64,000 nt of DNA from Fuchsiella alkaliacetigena (GTDB taxonomy: Bacteria; Bacillota; Halanaerobiia; Halobacteroidales; Acetohalobiaceae). Positions 53,744-62,362 of the stretch are shown piece after piece (position 1 is the first letter of the stretch; each line of letters begins with the position of its first letter). The position numbers were made by a program, and so were the translations under genes. Location of the stretch: positions 29,027-93,026 of the forward strand of contig NZ_JALKBZ010000006.1 in assembly GCF_023227765.1 (NCBI RefSeq). Direction: 5' to 3'. The notes under the pieces were generated by a model. That model worked only from the letters and a program-made list of their open reading frames with translations, had not been told where the DNA came from and did not search any database.

Positions 53744-53833
53744 TCAGCGGCTCTTTAAGGAGAGCTGTTGGCTGATGTTTTTTAGGTGATAATTGAATGA
53801 ACAGTAGTATCCTGGTGAAAACCAGGATTTTTT
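53744..53833 (+). terminator. Tandem terminators closing the first part of the signalling block
   Basis: The first hairpin, GTCAGCGGCTCT...AGAGCTGTTGGCTGAT, ends in six T (53744-53783). The second, TCCTGGT-GAAA-ACCAGGA (53810-53827), is followed by six T. Transcription from upstream should stop here, which makes the CHASE kinase gene a new unit. Confidence 0.8.
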
Positions 53834-53842
53834 ACTATATTA

Positions 53843-53894
53843 AAAGGATATTTTTATCTGCTGCTTGAATTAAGAGTATAGTAGGAATTATAAT
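53843..53894 (+). promoter_or_regulatory. Promoter module before the CHASE hybrid kinase (same as before clpB)
   Basis: AAAGGATATTTTT (53843-53855), a 9-bp gap, TTGAAT (53865-53870), an 18-bp spacer and TATAAT (53889-53894). The same 13-mer, gap and spacer occur at 59589-59640 before clpB. Confidence 0.65.
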
Positions 53895-53963
53895 GAATTG
53901 CAATAGGTATATAATGAATCGTAATAAGAAGCACATAAACTAAACTATTTGGAGGAGATTTTT

Positions 53964-56900
53964 GTGGATAAAAAGAGGACTATATTCGCAATTATATTTT
54001 TTATTTTTTCATTAGTTTTACTTTGGTCTATTAATAATTTATATTCAGATTTTTTGATCGAAAGAGAAAAAGATAACTTTTCTTCGCTAGTTTCTAGCTA
54101 TAGATCTTCTTTAGAAACAGAACTTAACTACCAGACTTCTATTATCAATTCTTTGGAATCTTTTGTAAAGATAGATTATTCGGCAGCAAGAATTGAAGAG
54201 GAGTTTGATATTTTTGCTAGTGGTATTATAAATCCGGCTATTAGTCACTTTAGTTTAGCTCCTAATGGTGTTATTTCTTATATATATCCTTTGGAGGAAC
54301 GAGAACATATTTTAGGTAATGATCTCTTTGCAGATCAGCGGCCTCAAGTAAGAGAGACTTTAGAGTTGTTAGAAGAAAAGCGAGACATTGTGATTAGCGG
54401 GCCCGTTGAACTTCTTTTAGATGATACTCTAGGCTTAATTGGCAGAAAACTAGTCTATGAAGAAGATGGTGATATTTGGGGAATCGTTAATATTATTTAT
54501 AAACTAAAAGAGGTGATGCAGAGAGCAGGCCTTGAAAAAGATCATGAAGAGTTGAGATTTTCTATTATCAAAGAGGACGGTACTCCAGTTTATCAAAGTA
54601 AGGAAGAATTACTTGCTTCACCAATTGAAGAAGAGTTAAAGATAGCTAATGAAAATTGGACTATCAAAGCAACTAGGAATAAAGATTGGGCTGAGTATAT
54701 CAACACATCCCAAAATATTTTTTTAGGACTAACTAGTCTGATTTGGCTCTTTATCAATGGAATTGTCATTTATGGTTTAAGGGAAAATAAGTATTTAAAT
54801 GAATTAGTTGCTCGAAAAACCGAAAATTTAAATAATACCAATCAAAAGTTGGCTAAGATTAATAAAGAGCTTGAAGCAGCAAAAGAAAAGGCAGAAAAAT
54901 CTAATCAGGCTAAAAGCCAGTTTTTAGCTAATATGAGCCATGAGATTAGAACTCCTATTAATGCAATAATAGGTTTAAGCCATATTGCTAACTCTAAAAC
55001 AGATGATCCCGATCTGAAAAAATACATTAACAAAATTCAGCGTTCTTCGGATAGCTTACTAAATATAGTCAATGATATTCTAGATTATTCTAAGATTGAA
55101 GCGGGTAGCTTGGAATTGGAAAAAGCAGACTTTTATATTTATCAGTTAATAAATAGTGTAGTAGATATGTTTAGCTATCGAGTAAAGAGGAAAGGTTTAG
55201 ATTTGAAGACAGTTATAGATGAGAAAGTACCGATGTATGTCGAAGGAGATCCTTTGCGATTAAAGCAGGTACTGATTAACTTAGTAAGTAATGCAGTTAA
55301 GTTTACTGAGCAGGGAGAGGTTATAATCAGGGTTAATGTTTTAGAGAGAAGTGAAGAAGAAGCTGAACTCAGCTTTTCAATTGAGGATACCGGGATAGGT
55401 ATTGTTGATGCAGAGCAGGAAAAGTTATTTAAAGAATTTTCTCAAGGTGATTCTTCTACTAGTAGAAAGTATGGAGGGAGCGGATTAGGCCTGGCTATAA
55501 GTCAGAAGTTAGTAGAGCTGATGGGAGGTCAGATTTCAGTAGAGAGTAGTTTAGGAGAAGGTTCTACCTTTACCTTTGATCTTAACTTTAAAATTAAGGT
55601 AGATTTAGATGAAGTAGAGTTGATGTTAGATAAGAAGGGTTTGCGGGTTTTAATCGTTGATGATGAACCTAGCTCGCGAGAACTTCTTGAAGATTTAGTA
55701 GCTTCTTTTAATTATCAGTATCAAGTAGTTTCTTCAGGGAAAGAAGCTATTGAAGAGATTAAAGCAAATAATCAGCATGAGCAAGGTGAAGCTTATGACT
55801 TAATATTACTTGATTATAAAATGCCTGAAGTTGATGGAGCAAAAGTAGCTCAGTGGGTTAAAGAGAAAGCAGAACTAGAGAAGGTTCCAGCAGTAATTAT
55901 AGTGACGGCTTATGAAATAGATGAAATTAAAGAGCAAAATGAAGAGCTTCCTGTGGAAAAAATCTTAGCTAAACCGATCAACCAATCAAAGCTGTTTGAC
56001 TTGATTATTAAAGTATTTGGACAACAAGAGTATCTCTTCTCTTTAGCAGAGCAAGAGGCTAAAAAGGATGATTTTTTCCGAGCAGACTTAGTAGGAGTTC
56101 AGGTTTTGCTTGTTGAAGATAATCTGATTAATCAGGAAATTGCTAAGGAGTTATTAGAAGAAGCTAACTTAAATATTACTATAGCTGAAGATGGGGCTAT
56201 AGCAGTTGAGAAGGCTCAAAGGAGAAGTTATGATTTAATCTTGATGGATGTGCAGATGCCAAATATGGATGGCTATCAAGCAACTAAAAAGATTAGAGTT
56301 AATTCTAAAAATGAGGAAACTCCTATTATTGCCATGACAGCTCACGCTATGGATAAAGATAGAAAAGCCTGTTTAGAAGCAGGGATGGATGATTATATAT
56401 CTAAGCCATTTAATCCCCAAGACCTCTTAAATAAGTTATCTAAATGGATTAAGAGAGAGCTTAGAATTGATGGAGAAGATAAGACTAGCTTTTTAGATCC
56501 TTCAATAGAGATAACTGGATTAAATTTAGCTTCAGCTTTGCAAAGAGTTAAAGGGAACGAGAGATTATACTTTAAAATTTTAAAGACCTTTTTAAAAGAT
56601 AATCAAAATATAGGTGCAGAGATAGAAGAAGACTTCTTTAGTGCTGATTATCAGCTTATTAAAGAGAAGGTTCATAGTCTTAAAGGAGTGGCTGGTAATA
56701 TAGGTGCTACGCGATTGCTTAAGTTGTGTCAAGAAATCGAAACAGAGATCGCTAATAATAGCTTAAGCAAAGCCAGTATAACGGAGTTAAAAGAGGAATT
56801 ATCAGTATTGAACTCCTCAATTAGTGAGCTACTTTCAGAATATGAGGATAGTGAAGAGAGTGATACTTTAGAGGAGCCGGTAGCTGCTGAAGAGTTTTAT

Positions 56901-57119
56901 CAACTTTTAAGTGAATTAGAAGCTAAGTTAGAGGCTAATGATTTTATTGAGGAGGACTTTATATTAGAGTTAGATAATTGTTTACCAGCTCAAGAGGAAG
57001 TGAGAGAGCAGTTTAACTCCCTGCTCGAAGCTGTGGAGAACTTTAATTATGATGTGGCTCTATCTATTTTGAATAAAATAAAGCAAGATGGTTTAGACCT
57101 TGAGGGGGGAGCTAGATGA
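53964..57119 (+). CDS. CHASE-domain hybrid histidine kinase with two receivers and Hpt
   Basis: A 1051-residue protein from GTG 53964, chosen because GGAGGAG (53951-53957) precedes it; a TTG at 53949 overlaps that site. TM1 is at about 5-22. The extracellular CHASE domain is at about 35-245 (HFSLAPNGVISYIYPLEERE, LGNDLF). TM2 is at about 250-275 and a coil follows. HisKA has H326 in MSHEIRTPINAIIGLS, followed by HATPase (about 425-545). Receivers are at about 559-690 and 711-830 (LLVEDNLINQEI, LMDVQMPNMDG), and the Hpt domain around H904 (KVHSLKGVAGNIGA). This is a full phosphorelay in one chain. It overlaps the next gene as ATGA. Confidence 0.92.
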   Translation: MDKKRTIFAIIFFIFSLVLLWSINNLYSDFLIEREKDNFSSLVSSYRSSLETELNYQTSIINSLESFVKIDYSAARIEEEFDIFASGIINPAISHFSLAPNGVISYIYPLEEREHILGNDLFADQRPQVRETLELLEEKRDIVISGPVELLLDDTLGLIGRKLVYEEDGDIWGIVNIIYKLKEVMQRAGLEKDHEELRFSIIKEDGTPVYQSKEELLASPIEEELKIANENWTIKATRNKDWAEYINTSQNIFLGLTSLIWLFINGIVIYGLRENKYLNELVARKTENLNNTNQKLAKINKELEAAKEKAEKSNQAKSQFLANMSHEIRTPINAIIGLSHIANSKTDDPDLKKYINKIQRSSDSLLNIVNDILDYSKIEAGSLELEKADFYIYQLINSVVDMFSYRVKRKGLDLKTVIDEKVPMYVEGDPLRLKQVLINLVSNAVKFTEQGEVIIRVNVLERSEEEAELSFSIEDTGIGIVDAEQEKLFKEFSQGDSSTSRKYGGSGLGLAISQKLVELMGGQISVESSLGEGSTFTFDLNFKIKVDLDEVELMLDKKGLRVLIVDDEPSSRELLEDLVASFNYQYQVVSSGKEAIEEIKANNQHEQGEAYDLILLDYKMPEVDGAKVAQWVKEKAELEKVPAVIIVTAYEIDEIKEQNEELPVEKILAKPINQSKLFDLIIKVFGQQEYLFSLAEQEAKKDDFFRADLVGVQVLLVEDNLINQEIAKELLEEANLNITIAEDGAIAVEKAQRRSYDLILMDVQMPNMDGYQATKKIRVNSKNEETPIIAMTAHAMDKDRKACLEAGMDDYISKPFNPQDLLNKLSKWIKRELRIDGEDKTSFLDPSIEITGLNLASALQRVKGNERLYFKILKTFLKDNQNIGAEIEEDFFSADYQLIKEKVHSLKGVAGNIGATRLLKLCQEIETEIANNSLSKASITELKEELSVLNSSISELLSEYEDSEESDTLEEPVAAEEFYQLLSELEAKLEANDFIEEDFILELDNCLPAQEEVREQFNSLLEAVENFNYDVALSILNKIKQDGLDLEGGAR

Positions 57120-59524
57120 ATAGTTCCAGACAAGAAACTATTTTGATTGTTGATGATGAAGCTAGTAATATCAGAATACTAGGTGAAATGCTGAAAGATT
57201 GGGATTTGAAGGTGGCTAAGGATGGTCAAACAGCTTTAGATATTGCTAAGAGTACCTTGCCGGATATTATTCTCTTAGATATTATCTTGCCTGATATAGA
57301 TGGCTATCAAGTTTGTAAGGAATTGAAGGAGTTAGCAGCTACTAAAGAGATTCCCATTATTTTTATTACATCTAAAGATAGGGTAGAAGATGAGGTTTAT
57401 GGCTTGAGGTTAGGAGCAATCGATTATATTACTAAGCCTTTTAATTCGGTAATTGTGAGAACTAAAGTGGAAAATCATTTAGAACATAGAAGAGCTAAAA
57501 AGGAGTTAAAAAAGTTATCTCAAGCTGTTGAACAAAGTACAGTCAGCATATTAATTACAGATCCGGAAGGGAAAATAGAGTATGTTAATCCAATTTTTAC
57601 TGAGTTAACGGGTTATAGCTTTGAAGAGGTTAAGGGGAAGGAGCCTAGTTTATTAAAGACAGATTATCATTCTGATTCTTATTACCAGGATTTATGGGCA
57701 ACTATTTCTGCTGGTAAAGAATGGAAGGGTCAATTTTATAACCAGAAAAAGAATGGAGAATATTTTTGGGAGGAGGCAGTTATATCTCCGGTTAAAGATG
57801 AGCGAGGAGAAATTATAAACTATGTTGCTGTTAAAAAAGATATAACTAAGAGAAAAGAGGCGGAAGATAAGTTAGTAGCTAAAAATGAGGAGTTACAAGA
57901 TACTAAAAAGATGCTGAATAAGATTCTTGATTTATCAGCGGAAGGAATTAGGTATGTAGCTAAGGATTATAATGTGGTTAAGTTTAACGATAAGTATGAG
58001 GAACTAAATCGACTTTATTTAGAAAAGGAGGGTTTGTCTTTAGCTGAAGTTATCGATGAAGAGGGAATGCTAAAGTGTTACGATACGCTCTGTATTCAAA
58101 ACTGTGTCTATCAAGAATGTTCTTTGGTACAAGCTATGAATGGTGTTGAAAGTATACAAAGGGATGTTGAACTCAACTTGGGAGGAGTTAATAGATATTT
58201 TATAGTTACGGTAGCTCCTTATAGAGATGATAACGGTCAATTAAAAGGGATTTTACAGAGTTATCGAGATATAACTGAACGGAAAAAGAAGGAGCTAGAG
58301 ATAGAGGTTCAAAAAGTTGAGATGGAAAGGTTATATGATGATTTACAGATGAAGCTTGAAAAGGCAACTCAATTACACCAACAGTTTCTGCCTAGTCAAT
58401 TACCTGAGGTGAAGGGAGTATCCTATCTTAGTTATTTTCAACCGGCGGATAAATTAGGAGGAGACTTTTATAATGCTATCAGAATTGGAGAGCAGTTGCT
58501 GATTTATTTAGCAGATGTAAGTGGACACGGAATGGATGGTTCTATGTTGAGTATTTTCTTAAAAGAGACTATTGATAATTATTTGCTGTACTATCATGAT
58601 CAGGATGATGATTTGAAATTAAGTAGCTTAATCAGCTATGTAGCGGATAAATATAGAGAGCAAGACTTTCCAGCCGATTATTTTATCTGTTTATTAGTAG
58701 GTCTTTTAGATATTGAGAAAATGGAGATAACTTTTGCTAATGCCGGCTTTCAATTTCCACCTATATATATAAGTGAAGAGGGGGACTTATCTACTTTAAA
58801 TTGTGGAGGAATGCCTATTTCTTCGGCTGTTTGTGAAGACAAGTTCTTGGAGTTATACTCATCAGACTATGAAGAAGTGAAGATTTCTTTGGCTAAGGGC
58901 GATACTCTCTTTTTAACTACCGATGGTTTGTTAGAAGAGAGAGTGGAAGGTGAGATTTATGAGGAGGAGCGTTTAAAGGAGCTTTTAGCTGAGAACTATG
59001 TTTTACCTGTTGATTTAATTATGACTAAGATAAAAGATGACTTTAAAGACTTTTCGGGCAGCTTAACTGGTCAAGATGATTTGACTTTTTTGGCCTTGAA
59101 AAGAGATTTAGAGATAATAGATAGCTTTGAGAAAACAATTAAGAGCAGCATTGAGGAAATGTATCAGGTCAAGGAGGAATTAATGGATTTTATTGCTCCT
59201 TATTACGAAATGCCTGACTTGATTTGTGTTGGTTTTCAAGAGGTGGTGACTAATGCAATAGAGCATGGTAACCAGATGGAGCTTAGTAAGGAAGTTACAA
59301 TTAGAGTAGAGGTAACTGAGAAGTATATTAAAGCTATTATTACAGATCAAGGAGAGGGATTTGATTGGTCGGAGAAGCTAGAGCAAGAACTTGATATAGA
59401 GAGTGACTTTGCTAACGAAGAGGAAAGAGGTCGGGGGATTAAGATGGCAAATAAGTTATATGATGGAGTCTGGTATAATGAGAAAGGCAATCAAGCTTAT
59501 CTTTTTAAGTTAAGAGAAGATTAA
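57116..59524 (+). CDS. REC-PAS-PP2C-HATPase protein (combined phosphatase and anti-sigma-type kinase)
   Basis: An 802-residue protein. Receiver about 5-125 (ILIVDDEASNIRIL, IILLDIILPDIDGYQV). PAS/PAC about 135-245 (PIFTELTGYSFEEVKG). A second PAS-like region about 255-395 has a cysteine-rich CYDTLCIQNCVYQEC. SpoIIE-type PP2C about 415-665 (YFQPADKLGGDFYN, LADVSGHGMDGSM, LTTDGLLEERV). C-terminal RsbW-like HATPase about 670-800 (FQEVVTNAIEHGNQ, ITDQGEGFDW, ERGRGIKMAN). The phosphatase and kinase of a partner-switching module are thus in one chain. It is co-translated with the CHASE kinase, whose Hpt probably phosphorylates its receiver. Confidence 0.9.
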   Translation: MNSSRQETILIVDDEASNIRILGEMLKDWDLKVAKDGQTALDIAKSTLPDIILLDIILPDIDGYQVCKELKELAATKEIPIIFITSKDRVEDEVYGLRLGAIDYITKPFNSVIVRTKVENHLEHRRAKKELKKLSQAVEQSTVSILITDPEGKIEYVNPIFTELTGYSFEEVKGKEPSLLKTDYHSDSYYQDLWATISAGKEWKGQFYNQKKNGEYFWEEAVISPVKDERGEIINYVAVKKDITKRKEAEDKLVAKNEELQDTKKMLNKILDLSAEGIRYVAKDYNVVKFNDKYEELNRLYLEKEGLSLAEVIDEEGMLKCYDTLCIQNCVYQECSLVQAMNGVESIQRDVELNLGGVNRYFIVTVAPYRDDNGQLKGILQSYRDITERKKKELEIEVQKVEMERLYDDLQMKLEKATQLHQQFLPSQLPEVKGVSYLSYFQPADKLGGDFYNAIRIGEQLLIYLADVSGHGMDGSMLSIFLKETIDNYLLYYHDQDDDLKLSSLISYVADKYREQDFPADYFICLLVGLLDIEKMEITFANAGFQFPPIYISEEGDLSTLNCGGMPISSAVCEDKFLELYSSDYEEVKISLAKGDTLFLTTDGLLEERVEGEIYEEERLKELLAENYVLPVDLIMTKIKDDFKDFSGSLTGQDDLTFLALKRDLEIIDSFEKTIKSSIEEMYQVKEELMDFIAPYYEMPDLICVGFQEVVTNAIEHGNQMELSKEVTIRVEVTEKYIKAIITDQGEGFDWSEKLEQELDIESDFANEEERGRGIKMANKLYDGVWYNEKGNQAYLFKLRED

Positions 59525-59554
59525 AAACTATAATAATAGATGTTAAGAAGCGGG

Positions 59555-59582
59555 CCCTACTTAAAAAGCTAGGGTTTTTTAT
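59555..59582 (+). terminator. Terminator after the REC-PAS-PP2C gene
   Basis: CCCTA (59555-59559) pairs with TAGGG (59570-59574), followed by six T. Confidence 0.65.
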
Positions 59583-59588
59583 ATTTTC

Positions 59589-59640
59589 AAAGGATATTTT
59601 TGCCTATAAGTTGAATAAAAAACATAATAGGAATTATAAT
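59589..59640 (+). promoter_or_regulatory. clpB promoter module
   Basis: AAAGGATATTTTT (59589-59601), a 9-bp gap, TTGAAT (59611-59616), an 18-bp spacer and TATAAT (59635-59640). No CIRCE inverted repeat or CtsR heptad repeat is evident between it and the start codon. Confidence 0.65.
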
Positions 59641-59674
59641 AATTAGGACGTTATCAGTCAAAGGAGGTTTTTAA

Positions 59675-62254
59675 ATGAAGATGGATGCTTTTACTAGAAA
59701 GGCTCAGGAAGGAATAGCTGAAGCTCAGTATTTGGCAGAGGATAATCAAAACCAGGAGGTTTATCCGGCTCATTTACTGTTAGCTTTACTGACTCAAGGT
59801 GAGGGGATAGTCAGACCTATTTTGCAGAAATTAGCTGTTAATTTAGATAGTTTAGAAGAGGATTTGCGAGGGTTATTGGATAAGTTTCCGCAGGTTTATT
59901 CCGAAGGGGGAGAGTTATATACCTCGCAGGAGTTAAGTAAGGTTTTAAGACAGGCTAGGCAGGAAGCTAAGCAGCTAGGTGATGGCTATATATCTACAGA
60001 ACATTTTTTATTGGCAATTTTAGCTGAGTCTAAGACTAAAGCGGCTCAGTTGTTGAAAGAGTATGGAGTTGAGATTAAGAAACTCCGCGAAGCTATTGAA
60101 GAGATTCGCGGTGGAGAAAAGGTAAGTAGTCAGAATGCTGAAAGTCAATATCAGGCTTTAGCAAACTATACTATTGACTTAACTGATTTGGCTCGGGAAG
60201 GAAAGCTAGATCCGGTGATTGGTCGGGATGAAAAGATCAGGCGGATTATGCAGGTTTTATCGAGAAGGAGAAAGAATAATCCGGTTTTGATTGGAGAGCC
60301 TGGGGTTGGTAAGACGGCTATTGTAGAAGGACTGGCGCAGCGAATTATTAGAGGTGATGTCCCAGAAGCTCTAAAGGATAAAAGGATAATCTCTTTAGAT
60401 ATGGGTTCTTTGCTTGCTGGCACTAAGTATCGCGGGGAGTTTGAAGATCGCTTAAAGTCGGTTTTAAAGGAGATTAAAAAGGGAGAAGGAGAGATTATGC
60501 TCTTTATAGATGAGATGCATACGGTGGTGGGAGCTGGAGCTACTGAGGGAGCTATGGATGCGGCTAATCTATTAAAGCCGGCTTTAGCTAGAGGAGAGCT
60601 TCATTGCATCGGCGCCACTACTTTGGCTGAGTATAAGAAGCATATTGAGAAGGATGCCGCTTTAGAGCGCAGATTTCAGCCAATACAGATTGCAGAACCT
60701 TCTATAGAGGATACTATTTCTATTTTGAGAGGTTTAAAGGAGAAGTATGAGATTCATCATGGAGTTAAGATTCAGGATCGGGCCCTAGTAGCAGCAGCCC
60801 AGTTATCAGACCGTTACTTAACGGAGCGTTTTTTACCGGATAAAGCTATTGATTTAGTTGATGAAGCTGCTTCTAAGCTCAGAATTGAAATTGATTCAAT
60901 GCCGATTGAGCTTGATGAGTTGAATCGTAAGCTACGTCGCTTGGAGATTGAGAGAGAAGCTCTTAAAAAGGAAAGTGATCAGGAGTCTGCGGAGCGTTTG
61001 GAGGACTTAGAAGCAGAGATAGCGGATTTAAAAGAAGAGTTACAGCCTTTGAAAGCAAAATGGGAGAATGAAAAGAAGATTATTCAAGAGATCCAAGACT
61101 TAAAGGAAGAAATAGAACAAACTAAACTTGCCGCCGAAACAGCGGAAAGAGATGCTGACTATGAAGAGGCAGCTCGCTTAAAGTACGGCAAGTTAAATGA
61201 GTTAAAGAAAGAGTTAGAACTAGCTAATCAACGAGCGGCAGAGTTAAAAGGAGATAGAGACTTACTGAGAGAAGAGGTGGGCGAGGAAGATATAGCGGAA
61301 ATAGTTGCTTCCTGGACCGATATTCCGGTGACTAAAGTGATGGCCGGCGAAAAGGAAAAACTGATTAATTTGGAAGAAGAATTAAGTAAGCGAGTAGTGG
61401 GGCAAAAGGATGCTATTAAGGCAGTTAGTAATGCTATTCGTCGTTCGCGAACTGGTTTGCAGGATGAAGATCGACCTTTAGGTTCTTTTATTTTTATGGG
61501 CCCGACGGGAGTGGGAAAAACAGAGCTAGCTAAGGCCTTAACTGAGTACTTATTCGATGATGAACAGTCTATGGTTAGGCTGGATATGTCGGAGTATATG
61601 GAACGCCACGCAGTAGCCAAGTTGATTGGTTCTCCGCCAGGTTACGTGGGTTTTGAAGAAGGAGGACAGCTGACAGAGAAAGTTCGTCGGAACCCTTACT
61701 CAGTAATTTTATTGGATGAAATTGAAAAGGCTCACGCCGATGTTTTTAACATCTTATTACAGATTTTAGATGATGGGCTGCTAACCGATAGCCACGGTAA
61801 GAATGTGGACTTTAGAAATACAGTAATTATTATGACTTCCAATATTGGTTCAGAATATATTCAGGATTTGGAAGAAGAAGGTGAGATTAAAGAGCGAGTT
61901 TTTGCTGCTTTAAAAAAGCAGTTTAGACCAGAGTTTATTAATCGGATTGATGAACAGATTATCTTCCACTCCTTATCTAAGCAGGATTTAGATAAGATTG
62001 TGAAGCTTAAACTGGCAGAATTAAGGACTAAACTGGAAAAGCAGGGGCTAGTAATTGAATTAACTGCTCGGGCTAAGGAGCAGCTAAGAGACTTAGGTTA
62101 TGATCCTAATTATGGAGCCCGACCTCTGCAGAGAGTGATTCAGAAGTATATTAAGGATGAGCTAGCTATGATTATCTTGGAGGAAGAATTGGAGGATGAA
62201 AGTAAAATTATTATTGATTATCAGCAGAAATTTAGTTTTGAAGTGGCTGATTAG
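59675..62254 (+). CDS. clpB: ClpB disaggregase chaperone
   Basis: An 859-residue Hsp100 protein that rescues aggregated proteins together with DnaK. It has a double Clp N domain (1-150), NBD1 with Walker [14 protein letters not shown] (K213) and Walker [16 protein letters not shown], the coiled-coil middle domain (about 410-530) that separates ClpB from other Clp proteins, and NBD2 with [14 protein letters not shown] (K615) and [11 protein letters not shown]. The C-terminal domain ends with [14 protein letters not shown]. The length is normal. It is monocistronic: own promoter and a strong terminator. Confidence 0.97.
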   Translation: MKMDAFTRKAQEGIAEAQYLAEDNQNQEVYPAHLLLALLTQGEGIVRPILQKLAVNLDSLEEDLRGLLDKFPQVYSEGGELYTSQELSKVLRQARQEAKQLGDGYISTEHFLLAILAESKTKAAQLLKEYGVEIKKLREAIEEIRGGEKVSSQNAESQYQALANYTIDLTDLAREGKLDPVIGRDEKIRRIMQVLSRRRKNNPVLIGEPGVGKTAIVEGLAQRIIRGDVPEALKDKRIISLDMGSLLAGTKYRGEFEDRLKSVLKEIKKGEGEIMLFIDEMHTVVGAGATEGAMDAANLLKPALARGELHCIGATTLAEYKKHIEKDAALERRFQPIQIAEPSIEDTISILRGLKEKYEIHHGVKIQDRALVAAAQLSDRYLTERFLPDKAIDLVDEAASKLRIEIDSMPIELDELNRKLRRLEIEREALKKESDQESAERLEDLEAEIADLKEELQPLKAKWENEKKIIQEIQDLKEEIEQTKLAAETAERDADYEEAARLKYGKLNELKKELELANQRAAELKGDRDLLREEVGEEDIAEIVASWTDIPVTKVMAGEKEKLINLEEELSKRVVGQKDAIKAVSNAIRRSRTGLQDEDRPLGSFIFMGPTGVGKTELAKALTEYLFDDEQSMVRLDMSEYMERHAVAKLIGSPPGYVGFEEGGQLTEKVRRNPYSVILLDEIEKAHADVFNILLQILDDGLLTDSHGKNVDFRNTVIIMTSNIGSEYIQDLEEEGEIKERVFAALKKQFRPEFINRIDEQIIFHSLSKQDLDKIVKLKLAELRTKLEKQGLVIELTARAKEQLRDLGYDPNYGARPLQRVIQKYIKDELAMIILEEELEDESKIIIDYQQKFSFEVAD

Positions 62255-62261
62255 AGTTCGG

Positions 62262-62290
62262 CCCTGACTTAAAAGTCAGGGTATTTCTTT
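62262..62290 (+). terminator. Terminator after clpB
   Basis: CCCTGACTT-AA-AAGTCAGGG (62262-62281) is a perfect stem, followed by a T-rich run. Confidence 0.8.
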
Positions 62291-62362
62291 TTTAGAGATC
62301 TATACCTGAGTTTGGATTAAGCGAGTTGCTCGGAGCGATCATTGGGAGGTTTACTGAAGAAG

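Noticed and set aside
59641..59674. CIRCE or CtsR operator in front of clpB
   Set aside because: No 9-bp inverted repeat of the CIRCE type and no tandem GGTCAAA heptads are present.
61228..61620. Minus-strand frame of 130 codons inside clpB
   Set aside because: Antisense shadow of conserved ClpB sequence.
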